Of a stretch of 25,014 bases of DNA, positions 8,236 to 19,059 are shown piece after piece. The notes below the pieces were generated by a model, which was not told the DNA's origin, made no database searches, and worked only from the letters and a program-made list of their open reading frames with translations. A program made the translations under genes and the position numbers. The stretch's first letter is position 1. Each line of letters opens with the position of its first letter. Origin of the DNA: CAZSPL01 sp964608735 (GTDB taxonomy: Bacteria > JAJVIF01 > JAPKYR01 > CAZSPL01); NCBI GenBank assembly GCA_964608735.1, contig CAZSPL010000030.1, positions 1 to 25,014 on the forward strand, given 5' to 3'.

Positions 8236-8272
8236 TTAAAAGGTTCAGTAATACGAACATGGGTAAATTATA

Positions 8273-8731
8273 TTGAAGCGATTACGAATATACGCTGATA
8301 CCTCGGTTTTCGGGGGATATTTTGATGATGAATTCTCCTCCGCGAGCCGGGCTTTTTTCAACGAAGCTAAAAACGGCAAGTTTATATTAGTCGTGTCACC
8401 AACAACCTTGCGCGAACTGGCTGATGCGCCTGAGGATGTGCGTCGTATTCTATCGGGAATTCCTCCCGATAGAATCGAGATAACCGAGCTTACCGATGAA
8501 GCGACCGCCCTCAGGGATGCATATCTGAAGGCGGGAGTTGTCAATCAAAAATCGGCGCGTGATGCTGAGCATATAGCATGCGCATCCGTCGCCGGCGTAG
8601 ACATAGTTGTGAGCTGGAACTTTAAGCATATCGTCCACTTTGATAAAATACGCGGGTATAGCGCTGTAAATCTTATGAATGGCTATTTGCCGCTTGTGAT
8701 TCATTCTCCGCGCGAGGTCGTCGAGCCATGA
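8273..8731 (+). CDS. PIN-domain protein, probable toxin nuclease
   Basis: A 152-residue PIN-domain protein. The first acidic residue is D9 in YADTSVFGGYFD; others in the expected places are E48 (TLRELAD), D97 (ARDAEHIACA) and D110, before VVSWNFKH. PIN domains are Mg-dependent ribonucleases, and small free-standing ones are usually toxins of VapBC-like pairs. The start must be TTG 8273 or later, since a stop lies three codons upstream in frame; TTG places the Asp motif at the usual distance. No good ribosome binding site is visible. The stop overlaps the start of the next gene (ATGA), so the two are translated together. Toxin-first order is less common than antitoxin-first in classical VapBC. 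Confidence 0.8.
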   Translation: MKRLRIYADTSVFGGYFDDEFSSASRAFFNEAKNGKFILVVSPTTLRELADAPEDVRRILSGIPPDRIEITELTDEATALRDAYLKAGVVNQKSARDAEHIACASVAGVDIVVSWNFKHIVHFDKIRGYSAVNLMNGYLPLVIHSPREVVEP

Positions 8732-8931
8732 ATAGAAAGAAAAAATTTGACTGCGTCAAGATGAAATGGGATATCCAGCAGAAGATTCTCAAGGAAATGA
8801 AGGGTGTTCCTCCAGAGAAGCAACGCGCTATGATGATAGAGCGCATTCAGTCAGACCCCATACTCGGTCCTGTCTGGCGAAAGGCAAGGAGGAAAACTCC
8901 GATAGGGGCTAAAAGCGGTTCAAAGAGCTAA
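8728..8931 (+). CDS. Small basic protein, candidate antitoxin of the PIN protein
   Basis: A 67-residue, Lys/Arg/Met-rich protein whose ATG overlaps the PIN stop codon (ATGA). It starts with KKKFDCVKMKWDIQQKILKEMKGVPPEKQRAM, likely helical. The 'FDCVxMK..(I/A)Q.KI..E..G' pattern recalls small proteins that I have seen next to PIN genes in other bacteria, though I cannot name a family. No ribbon-helix-helix or AbrB-type DNA-binding motif is evident. The antitoxin role is inferred from position and size. Confidence 0.65.
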   Translation: MNRKKKFDCVKMKWDIQQKILKEMKGVPPEKQRAMMIERIQSDPILGPVWRKARRKTPIGAKSGSKS

Positions 8932-8967
8932 TTTTCGCCTGATCCGGACGTCGCTTTTGGTCAAGCG

Positions 8968-10227
8968 CTAAAGTACGTTTATCTCTCTCCCCCGCTTAAA
9001 TACCTTCCACGTATGATTCACCCCATAATGATACGCAATCTCCCGGTAGTCCGGTACGTTCATTATCACAACATCCCCCTGTTTACCAGGTTCCAGCGAG
9101 CCGAGGCGGTCGCTCCGACGCAGCGCCGCCGCCGCGTTTATAGTGCATGCGTTGATCGCCTCGGCGGGACTCATGCCGAGATATAGGCACGCGATGCTCA
9201 TTATCAGCTGGATATTCTCCGTACGCGACGACCCCGGGTTGTCGTCGGTTGCCAATGCCACCGCGCATCCTGCGTCGATCATCGCGCGCGCGCGGGCGTA
9301 GGGCTTCTTCAGGAAGAAACTCGTCCCCGGCAACAGGCACGCCACAGTGTTACTTTTCGCGAGGGCTTTGATTCCCGCATCCGATGCCGCAATTAAATGG
9401 TCCGCGCTCGCGGCGTTCATCTCGACGGCAAGCTGCGCGCCGCCGAGCGGGACGATTTCATCGGCGTGAATTTTCGCGGCCATCCCGGCATCGCGTCCGG
9501 CGGCGATAATCCTGCGCCCATCCTCGATTGAAAAAACCCCTTCCTCCACGAAGACATCGATGAATTCCGCCAGCCCGCGCTTCTTTATTTCGGGGATCAT
9601 CTCGTTGATGACGAGGTCGACATATTCCGATGCGCGCCCCTTGTATTCATCGGGTATCGCGTGCGCCCCGAGGAATGTCGGTACGATTTCCACCGGCATT
9701 TCGTCGTTCAGCCGCTTTATCGCTTCGAGCTGCTTCAGCTCATTCTCGAAATCGAGTCCATAGCCCGATTTCGCTTCGATTGTGGTCACGCCGAATGCAA
9801 TCGACTTCTCGATATTCGCGCGGCCGTGCTCGACGATATCCTCGACCGACGCATCGCGCATCGCCGCTCTCGACGCGAGTATCCCTCCTCCCGCCTTGAG
9901 GATGTCCATATATTCGGCGCCGCGTATGCGCATCTCGAATTCGTCGAGGCGGCTTGCGGCATGCACGATGTGCGTGTGCGAATCGATGAGCCCGGGCATG
10001 ATGACCTTGCCGGACGCGTCGATGAAGGTGACCCATCGAGCGCCGGAAATCTGTTTCTCGACTTCGGGCGTCCCGCCGACGAGTTTGATTATCCCCTCAT
10101 CGATGAATACAGCGCCGTCTTCGATGATGCCGGGGTCGCTCAGCTCCGCGCCGCGCTTGATGCCCTTGTCGGACGCGCATGTGAGAAGCTGTGATGCGCC
10201 ATGTATGAGGATTTTATTTTCTTTCAT
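8968..10227 (-). CDS. hutI: Imidazolonepropionase
   Basis: Hydrolyses 4-imidazolone-5-propanoate to N-formimidoyl-L-glutamate, the third step of histidine degradation, in the cytoplasm. 419 residues from the ATG at 10227, close to the family's usual 400-420. Metal and active-site blocks: PGLIDSHTH (H84, H86), FLGAHA (H189), KIHADE (H254, E257), ATDDNPGS (D328). The block YMDILKAGGGILAS and the EAKSGYGL motif are diagnostic of HutI among amidohydrolases. The frame is open further upstream to 10275, which would overlap the preceding gene; the ATG 20 bases after that gene's stop fits better, with a weak GTGGA site. No hutH, hutU or hutG is in the window. It appears to be the last gene of a three-gene run. 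Confidence 0.93.
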   Translation of the reverse strand: MKENKILIHGASQLLTCASDKGIKRGAELSDPGIIEDGAVFIDEGIIKLVGGTPEVEKQISGARWVTFIDASGKVIMPGLIDSHTHIVHAASRLDEFEMRIRGAEYMDILKAGGGILASRAAMRDASVEDIVEHGRANIEKSIAFGVTTIEAKSGYGLDFENELKQLEAIKRLNDEMPVEIVPTFLGAHAIPDEYKGRASEYVDLVINEMIPEIKKRGLAEFIDVFVEEGVFSIEDGRRIIAAGRDAGMAAKIHADEIVPLGGAQLAVEMNAASADHLIAASDAGIKALAKSNTVACLLPGTSFFLKKPYARARAMIDAGCAVALATDDNPGSSRTENIQLIMSIACLYLGMSPAEAINACTINAAAALRRSDRLGSLEPGKQGDVVIMNVPDYREIAYHYGVNHTWKVFKRGREINVL

Positions 10228-10247
10228 TGATATCCACGGATACTTCG

Positions 10248-12365
10248 TCAATTGCTGATGAACTCCCCGGTCCATGACGGTTGGGGCGGCTCGGTGCCTT
10301 TATCGAGCATATTCCACCACTTCTCGTCCGTAAGCCGGTCACCTATGGGCCACGGGAATTCGTAATATGAGAACACGGCTCCCTTGGTGATCTGCAATCC
10401 GCCGACGCCGTCCGATGTGACGACATAAATCTCGAACACGCGGCCCACACCTTCTTCGAGAACCGCGCCGCCCGTGTCGGTCGCGACATCGGCAACCAGC
10501 GCGGCCCGCTCATCTCCCTCGAAATACGACGGGTAGCCTCCGCCCGCTACATCAGCGGAATAGAGGGTCATCGATGAAAGCCATCCCCCGAAATACTGGA
10601 GCGTGTCATAATCATAGGCCGAAATCTCCTCGCCGAAAAGCTCCTTCGTGGCGATATCCTTCAGGAAACCGAGCTTGTTTTCAAGGCTTTCAAGCGGATA
10701 TTCCATGCTCCAGGGAAGAATGTCCAATTGCGTCAGGCCGGATTGCGTCATGCGCGTCAATTCCAGCAACCGCGAGTACGCCGCTATATTCGGCTCGACA
10801 TAGCCGCGTATTACCGGCTTATCCGGCTCTTCCGAGTCGCCGCATTCGGCCATGGACTGCTTGGCGTAAAGGATGGTGTCATGCTTCAGCTCGGTCCAGC
10901 TTCCGAGCGCGGAATGAAGGTCCTTGAGTGTCCATTCTCTCCCCCGCATGAATGCCGGGTAGGCATCATCCTTGGTCGATGTTACGGCCTGCAGCGTATA
11001 GAGCCAGTCCCAGTAGATGTTCTGTGTCCACATGTCGGTGTCGAATGAATCGATTATGGTTTTCAGTTTCGCGAGCTGTGTCTTGTAATGAAGATATTGC
11101 GTTTCCCCCATGCCGTCGAGGAGCTCATATGCCGTCTGATGTCCCATCGCGGCGAAGACATCAAGCGCTTTCGGGAGCATGCGGTCTTCTACTTCGCGCT
11201 CGGTGAGCTCATCGAATATATATGCATCGAGCACGAATCGCTGCCCCATCAGGCGGAATCCGCGCGAGGCTTCTTCCTTGTCCTCGTTGAGATCGACAAC
11301 CATTGAATTGATGAGCGGTGGGGGAAGCATCCGTGCGGCATCGATGAATGACTTGAGCTTCGCGTTGTCCGCGAAGTCGCTCGCATTGGGCGCATCGCCA
11401 AAGATTTGTTTGATGAGCGGCTCGTAGTCGTAGATGCTGAGATCGTCGGATTTGCCGACGAAAAATACGGTGGGGTCATACACCTTCGACCAGAGGTTCA
11501 TCACCGGGACGCCGTCGGCATCGGTGTTCCGCATCAGGTGCGTGATGAGGAGCGCCGCGCGGGTCAATTCTTCATCCGATGTGCTGAAGTTCATCCGCCC
11601 GTACCACATCATCGTCTTGAAATAGCGTTTCAGCAAATCATCGCGCGTATAATGCCCGCGCGGGACATACTGGCTGTAATCTTCCCAGTAAGGCCCACCG
11701 GTGTAGAAGAGCGATGATTGTTGCAGCCCATAGTGCGCGTCGATCTGGTCGAGTTCCGCGGCGACAACATCCGCGACCGCATCCGGCGCATCGGGCGGCG
11801 TTTCTTCTATCAACTGCTCAGCTACAGCGAAATATCCGAGCACCCGCCATGCCGTGTCCTCCATGGGAGTGCCGACGGCTTTGGAATATTCCGCCTCGGC
11901 GGCGTCGACCATGGCTGTGGTGAACGATTCGATAGCCGCGGCGAGCTGGTCGCGTTCGAGTTCCCTCAGCAGCTTGTCGAACAGAAGGTGATAGACATGC
12001 AACACGGCATCGGTGGTCGCGAATACCGGGAGCTCGTCGTATTCCAGCTTCTCATAAATGTTGTGGAACTGCCGCCACCCGGCGGGCTTGACCACGAAGC
12101 CGTTCGCGCTCAGCATCTTGAGCTGCTCATCGCTGAGCCCGTATTTGTCCAGGTATTTTACATTGGTGAGGTCGACCGGCAGTTCATAGTCGGTACCGAG
12201 AAATGCATCCGGCATCGAAACCGTCTCCGGCTCATACAGGCCGGAGAATCCCGCCGACGGGATCACCGTCGTATCCCCTGTCGTCGCGCCATCGGCGTGG
12301 CTGATATTGGCGGCGAGCATCAGCAGCATTAATGCGAGAATCATGGAGCGAAAAGTGATTTTCAT
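10248..12365 (-). CDS. Secreted DUF3160 protein
   Basis: 705 residues with a Sec signal peptide (SMILALMLLMLAANISHA, cleavage likely after SHA). The block GLSDEQLKMLSANGFVV followed by FATTDAVLHVYHLLFDKLLRELE is characteristic of DUF3160, a family of large exported proteins of unknown function in diverse bacteria and some archaea. No catalytic motif is evident; the protein is rich in Tyr, Asp and Trp. The ATG at 12365 is preceded by GGAGG seven bases upstream. It lies 65 bases after a membrane-anchored protein gene and 20 bases before hutI on the same strand, suggesting a shared transcript, though a functional link with histidine breakdown is not obvious. Confidence 0.88.
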   Translation of the reverse strand: MKITFRSMILALMLLMLAANISHADGATTGDTTVIPSAGFSGLYEPETVSMPDAFLGTDYELPVDLTNVKYLDKYGLSDEQLKMLSANGFVVKPAGWRQFHNIYEKLEYDELPVFATTDAVLHVYHLLFDKLLRELERDQLAAAIESFTTAMVDAAEAEYSKAVGTPMEDTAWRVLGYFAVAEQLIEETPPDAPDAVADVVAAELDQIDAHYGLQQSSLFYTGGPYWEDYSQYVPRGHYTRDDLLKRYFKTMMWYGRMNFSTSDEELTRAALLITHLMRNTDADGVPVMNLWSKVYDPTVFFVGKSDDLSIYDYEPLIKQIFGDAPNASDFADNAKLKSFIDAARMLPPPLINSMVVDLNEDKEEASRGFRLMGQRFVLDAYIFDELTEREVEDRMLPKALDVFAAMGHQTAYELLDGMGETQYLHYKTQLAKLKTIIDSFDTDMWTQNIYWDWLYTLQAVTSTKDDAYPAFMRGREWTLKDLHSALGSWTELKHDTILYAKQSMAECGDSEEPDKPVIRGYVEPNIAAYSRLLELTRMTQSGLTQLDILPWSMEYPLESLENKLGFLKDIATKELFGEEISAYDYDTLQYFGGWLSSMTLYSADVAGGGYPSYFEGDERAALVADVATDTGGAVLEEGVGRVFEIYVVTSDGVGGLQITKGAVFSYYEFPWPIGDRLTDEKWWNMLDKGTEPPQPSWTGEFISN

Positions 12366-12430
12366 TTTCGTGCCTCCAGTAGTATTCTCGCAAGCCTTTC
12401 TTCTTTTGTCCAGATGCGTGACCGTGAAAA

Positions 12431-13240
12431 TTAATATGCGACGATATCGGCAATGTCATCCATGTTGATATCCTCGAGAGATAATTCACTGACACGCACT
12501 TCCGAACTCCGCCACTGAAGTGTAAACCCGAACTCAACCCATTCCCATACGGTGACGTGTTCGGCTGGCGCATCCCTTCCCGCATCGTATGTTCCTTCGA
12601 GCGCGACGAGCTCAGCTTTGCCATCCCCATCGACATCGCCCGCGCGTATCATCGTAAGCGGCACCGGCAGCGCCGAGCCCGCCCAGATTACGCGGTATGT
12701 CCGCCCCGCCGAAGGCAACTCCTGGGGTGCTGGGTCGATCAAAACAATGTGGCAGGAGTCGCCGTTTTCATCGAATGCATTCGCTATGGGGCTTGGCTGT
12801 TCGGATTCGTCGATGAACGGCCAGTCGCGCCACGGACGCCACACGAGTAGGGCGTACTCGGGGATGCCGTCGTGAGTGAAGTCGTCCCACAGCGCGTCGC
12901 GGATATCCCATGACTCCGGAAGGTCGCCGGGCAGGGGAGGGGGGTCGGTGTAAACCGGCGCGATGGCCTGACCGGGATGCGACGGTGGATGCGTGACAGG
13001 GATGAATGTGCCGTCGTTGAAAATATAAGCGCGCCGGTGTGACTGGATATATTTCGCGTCATAGGCGATGGCTTGCAGGGAAGGGTCGAAGCTGGGGACG
13101 CTGATCCTGCGGATGGCATAATAGCCGAGAAGCCCGAGCATCAGGATGACGCCGGTTATGATTACAACAACCGCCGACGCGAGCCTCATGTCTTTCGTGC
13201 CCGATGGTCTTCCCGGTTTGTGATTCTCGCTCAAGATCAT
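12431..13240 (-). CDS. Membrane-anchored protein with FG-GAP/VCBS-like motif
   Basis: 269 residues: a short polar N-terminus, one transmembrane helix (about 22-45, SAVVVIITGVILMLGLLGYYAI), then an extracytoplasmic part rich in Pro, Asp and Trp. AGDVDGDGKAELVALEG, near residue 205, is a Ca-binding FG-GAP/VCBS-type motif; DDFTHDGIPEYALLVW and DINMDDIADIVAY look like degenerate copies, so a partial beta-propeller is possible. I do not recognise a family. ATG 13240 has a GGGAG too close to it; a TTG two codons on (13234) would be better spaced from the same GGGAG. First of three genes in one direction, beginning right after the gyrA terminator. Confidence 0.75.
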   Translation of the reverse strand: MILSENHKPGRPSGTKDMRLASAVVVIITGVILMLGLLGYYAIRRISVPSFDPSLQAIAYDAKYIQSHRRAYIFNDGTFIPVTHPPSHPGQAIAPVYTDPPPLPGDLPESWDIRDALWDDFTHDGIPEYALLVWRPWRDWPFIDESEQPSPIANAFDENGDSCHIVLIDPAPQELPSAGRTYRVIWAGSALPVPLTMIRAGDVDGDGKAELVALEGTYDAGRDAPAEHVTVWEWVEFGFTLQWRSSEVRVSELSLEDINMDDIADIVAY

Positions 13241-13282
13241 GCTCCCGGTGGAATATATTCGAGCCTGAAAATGAAAGTCACG

Positions 13283-13308
13283 AAAAAGCCCATGGATTTT
13301 CCATGGGC
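13283..13308 (-). terminator. Intrinsic terminator of the gyrase operon
   Basis: On the minus strand GCCCATGGA, loop AAA, TCCATGGGC, then TTTTT (13287-13283). A perfect 9-bp stem with a T run, starting 25 bases after the gyrA stop. It separates the gyrase genes from the next three genes on the same strand. Confidence 0.85.
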
Positions 13309-13332
13309 GGGTTCGTTCATTACTATACCAGG

Positions 13333-15963
<2,631 letters not shown>

Positions 15964-16000
15964 ATCTCCTCCTGTACCTCATTCGCGGACGGCATGCCCG

Positions 16001-16738
16001 TTATTCAGCCGGGCCCGTCGGTTCCGGTTCGAACTTGTCAATATCGAGTATCACGCGTGTATCATGGCCCTCGTGAAGCATTATCGGCTTGATCACATAT
16101 TCGATTCCCCTGAGCTCCTTGCCGATGAAACCGAAGTAGAAATAGTATTCCTGCATGTAGTGGACCATCTGGCGGTACGTCTGCTTGGAGATGGGGAACC
16201 TCATGCGCTCCCTGCCGCGGGCGAAGTAAATGATGCTCGCCTCGTACTCGTTTGGATTCATCTCGATGCGGTCCGCCTGCCTTTCAAGCCCGAGAGTGAT
16301 GAGCGATTCGAGTATCGTCTTGACTTCCAGCCACGGCCCTTCCTGGAATATCTCGCGCCCCTTATCGGTAAGGGGATTGATATCCTCGGGAAGCAGTCTC
16401 CTGATTTCGATGACCACTTTCTCGCCGAGCGCCATCCGTCCTTCTTTTATGCGGAATAAATATTGCGTGTCTTCGACGTTCATCACGTGCTGGCCGGTGG
16501 TGAATCCGGGCGCGAGCGCGACTTTCCACAGCTCCGCGAACGACGCGATGGGGATCGACATGACCCTACGGTTATCGAGGTTGGGCTGTACGAAGTATAC
16601 GGCGATGTCGTCCTTCTCCGGGACGAAATGAATCTCGTGCGCGCCCTCCTCCGTGGCGCCGTGGAGTATCGCTTCCACGTAGCGCATGAGCTGGTTGCGC
16701 CTTGCCATTTCTCTTTCGTTTGATTTATCAGCGGTCAT
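16001..16738 (-). CDS. Unknown protein between gyrB and gyrA, GspE-N-like tandem
   Basis: 245 residues, no signal peptide or membrane segment. ATG 16738 lies 12 bases after the gyrB stop and the gene ends 37 bases before gyrA, so it belongs to the gyrase operon. I do not recognise a named family. The first half holds LMRYVEAILHGATEEGAHEIHFVPEKDDIAVYF and the second LERQADRIEMNPNEYEASIIYFARGRERMRFPI; both resemble the 'ASDIHIEP....VR.RIDG' domain found N-terminal to the ATPase of GspE/PilB/PilT type secretion and pilus motors. No Walker A motif is present, so this would be two copies of that domain alone. The resemblance is from pattern memory only. Charged Lys/Glu-rich surface; likely cytoplasmic. 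Confidence 0.85.
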   Translation of the reverse strand: MTADKSNEREMARRNQLMRYVEAILHGATEEGAHEIHFVPEKDDIAVYFVQPNLDNRRVMSIPIASFAELWKVALAPGFTTGQHVMNVEDTQYLFRIKEGRMALGEKVVIEIRRLLPEDINPLTDKGREIFQEGPWLEVKTILESLITLGLERQADRIEMNPNEYEASIIYFARGRERMRFPISKQTYRQMVHYMQEYYFYFGFIGKELRGIEYVIKPIMLHEGHDTRVILDIDKFEPEPTGPAE

Positions 16739-16750
16739 TTCATCAGCCGC

Positions 16751-18715
16751 CTATACTTCAAGCAGTTCCACCGTATCGGCATTTTCGTTAATGAACGCTT
16801 TCCTGCGCTCGACACCCTCCCCCATGAGCATCGTGAATGTCTCCTCCGCGCGCTCGGCATCCTCTATGATGACCCGCGTGAGCTTCCGGTGACGCACATC
16901 GAGAGTGGTTTCCCAGAGGTCCTGGGCGTTCATCTCGCCGAGTCCCTTGAACCTGTTCACTTCGAACTTCTTGCCCTTAAAATCCTTGCGAAGCTCCTTC
17001 AGCGCCTTGTCGTCGCGGGCGTAGAAGCTCTTGTCGCCGCGCCTTATCCTGTAAAGCGGCGGTTGTGCGATATAGAGATGTCCATCCTCGATAAGTTTTT
17101 TCATATGCCTGAAAAAGAATGTGAGAATCAGCGTCATTATATGGCTGCCGTCGACATCCGCGTCGGTAAGGATGATGATCTTCCCGTACCGGAGCTTCCC
17201 CTGGTCGAATTCCTCATCGACGCTCGTCCCGATGGCGGTTATAAGGTTGCTTATCTCTTCGTTTGAGAGGATTTTATCTATCCGGGCTTTTTCGACATTG
17301 ATGATCTTACCCTTGAGCGGAAGTATGGCCTGGTAGCGCCGGTCGCGCGCTTCCTTGGCGGTACCCAACGCCGAATCCCCCTCGACGAGGAATATCTCGG
17401 TGAGGGATGATTCTTTCTCGGCGCAGTCCATCAGTTTGCCCGGAAGGAATGTCGAAGAGAGAATCGACTTGCGGCGGGTCATCTCCTTGGCCTTGCGCGC
17501 GGCCTCGCGCGCCCGCATCGCATCGATGCCCTTGGATACGATGCGCTTGGTGATGTTGGGGTTCTCTTCGAGGAAGATGCAAAGGTCCTCGTAAATCGCG
17601 CTCTCGACGATGCCCTTCATGTCTGAGTTGCCGAGTTGTGTCTTGGTCTGCCCTTCGAACTGGGGGTCGCGAAGCTTTACGGAGACGATGGCGGTCAGCC
17701 CCTCGCGGACATCGTCGCCCGAAAGGTTGTTGTCCTTATCCCGCACATGATTGAGCTTGCGCCCGATGAAATTTATCCCCTGTGTAAGGGCCGATTTGAA
17801 CCCCGTAAGGTGCGTGCCGCCTTCGGTCGTGGGGATGTTGTTCGCGAATGTGAGGATCCTCTCTTTGTAGCCGGTGTTGTACTGGAACGCGGCTTCGACC
17901 ACGAAACCTTCCCCTTCTTTCTTCATGTAGAAAGGCTTGTTGTGTAGCGATGGCTGTTCCGTGTCGGCGTTCATGGCTTTGATATAGGCAACGAGCCCGC
18001 CGTTGAACATGTATTCGTCCGATGCGCCGGTGCGCTCGTCCTTGAGCGTTATCTTCAGCCCGGCGTTCAAATAGGCCAGTTCCTTCAGCCTGCGGGAAAT
18101 GCTTTCATACTTGAAATCGAGGGTTTCGAATATCTCGGGATCGGGCTTGAATGTCGTCCTCGTACCGGTCGACTTGACCGGCTTGACCTTCTCCAGCGCC
18201 ATAACGACCTTTCCGCGCTCGTAGCGCTGGTGGTAGAGGTATCCATCGGTACGGACTTCCACATCGCACCATTCGGACAGCGCGTTGACGACGCTTACTC
18301 CAACCCCGTGAAGCCCTCCCGAGACCTTGTAGCCTCCGTCGGCGGAAAACTTACCCCCCGCGTGCAGGATGGTCATGACGACTTCCACCGCGGACTTGCC
18401 CTCGTCCTTGTGGGTCCCGACCGGTATGCCCCTGCCGTTGTCCTCGACGGCCACGGAGCCGTCCTTGTTGATTACCACATCGATCCTGGTGGCGAACCCG
18501 GCCATCGCTTCGTCGATGGAGTTATCCACGACTTCGGCGACGAGATGGTGCAGCCCCTTCTCGCTCGTGGAGCCGATGTACATCGCCGGGCGCCGCCTTA
18601 CAGCTTCGAGTCCCTTGAGGACTTTAATGCTGTCAGCGTCATACTTGGCGTTGGTATTCTTAGCTTTTTCCGGGTCACTCTTGTTCGGTTTTCCCGGAGG
18701 TTTTCTGCTGCTCAT
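16751..18715 (-). CDS. gyrB: DNA gyrase subunit B
   Basis: ATPase subunit of gyrase, 654 residues from ATG 18715. GHKL ATPase domain with VVDNSIDEAMAG, DNGRGIP and GGLHGVGVSVVNALS; Toprim domain with VEGDSALGTAK and the metal-binding LTDADVDGSHI; C-terminal RFKGLGEMNAQDLWETTLD. No 170-residue insertion of the E. coli type. Two starts are possible: ATG 18751 (GAGG five bases upstream) or ATG 18715 (AAAGGA seven bases upstream). I prefer 18715 because the extended -10 at 18762-18770 would start the transcript only a few bases before 18751. First gene of gyrB-unknown-gyrA, ending at the terminator at 13283-13308. Confidence 0.96.
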   Translation of the reverse strand: MSSRKPPGKPNKSDPEKAKNTNAKYDADSIKVLKGLEAVRRRPAMYIGSTSEKGLHHLVAEVVDNSIDEAMAGFATRIDVVINKDGSVAVEDNGRGIPVGTHKDEGKSAVEVVMTILHAGGKFSADGGYKVSGGLHGVGVSVVNALSEWCDVEVRTDGYLYHQRYERGKVVMALEKVKPVKSTGTRTTFKPDPEIFETLDFKYESISRRLKELAYLNAGLKITLKDERTGASDEYMFNGGLVAYIKAMNADTEQPSLHNKPFYMKKEGEGFVVEAAFQYNTGYKERILTFANNIPTTEGGTHLTGFKSALTQGINFIGRKLNHVRDKDNNLSGDDVREGLTAIVSVKLRDPQFEGQTKTQLGNSDMKGIVESAIYEDLCIFLEENPNITKRIVSKGIDAMRAREAARKAKEMTRRKSILSSTFLPGKLMDCAEKESSLTEIFLVEGDSALGTAKEARDRRYQAILPLKGKIINVEKARIDKILSNEEISNLITAIGTSVDEEFDQGKLRYGKIIILTDADVDGSHIMTLILTFFFRHMKKLIEDGHLYIAQPPLYRIRRGDKSFYARDDKALKELRKDFKGKKFEVNRFKGLGEMNAQDLWETTLDVRHRKLTRVIIEDAERAEETFTMLMGEGVERRKAFINENADTVELLEV

Positions 18716-18761
18716 CGAGATATCCTTTCCACCTGGACCCATAGTATCCATAAGAGCCTCA

Positions 18762-18770
18762 ATTATACCA
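18762..18770 (-). promoter_or_regulatory. Extended -10 promoter of the gyrase operon
   Basis: TGGTATAAT on the minus strand, a consensus -10 with the TGN extension. A possible -35 is TTAGCT 18 bases upstream, a poor match. The region upstream is AT-rich. The predicted transcript start is near 18755. Confidence 0.6.
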
Positions 18771-18996
18771 TTTTATGCTGGTTATAGCTAATTTCAGCCA
18801 TTTAAATCTTATTCTATCATATTGCGTTTTATTCACATTATCCATCGTATTCAGCGACCTCTTCCCGCCCCCTTCCAGACCCTTCATGGGAACACTGCCA
18901 AAGCCCGGACAGTTAGCTGAATCCACCGGAGGGGAAATGCATTTTTTAAGGTAAAAACAGCTTGATTTTCAGTGTACCGTCGGCCTTGAGCTATTT

Positions 18997-19035
18997 AAAA
19001 AATCCACGGGAGCCCACCATTCCTGGTGGGCTCCC
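18997..19035 (-). terminator. Strong intrinsic terminator after the TPR-like lipoprotein gene
   Basis: On the minus strand GGGAGCCCACCA, loop GGAA, TGGTGGGCTCCC (19035-19008), a perfect 12-bp stem, then GTGGA and TTTTTT (19002-18997). It follows the stop of the lipoprotein gene by 24 bases and ends the subtilase operon. Confidence 0.88.
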
Positions 19036-19059
19036 GGAATATTCGATTTCGGAAGAAGC

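Larger units (their letters stand above)
18752..19059. other. 308-base gap between gyrB and the TPR-like lipoprotein gene
   Basis: Holds the gyrB promoter at one end and the terminator of the opposite operon at the other. The middle (about 18800-18990) is AT-rich then C-rich and shows no convincing gene. A six-codon open frame at 18937-18954 follows GGAGGGGAA on the plus strand but nothing connects it to a downstream gene. Confidence 0.6.

Noticed and set aside
8932..8967. CGCTT...AAGCG hairpin between the small basic protein gene and hutI
   Set aside because: Only five base pairs and no T run, so not supportable as a terminator.
18937..18954. Six-codon frame (MHFLR and stop) behind GGAGGGGAA
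   Set aside because: Too short to judge and not followed by a gene on the same strand that it could attenuate.
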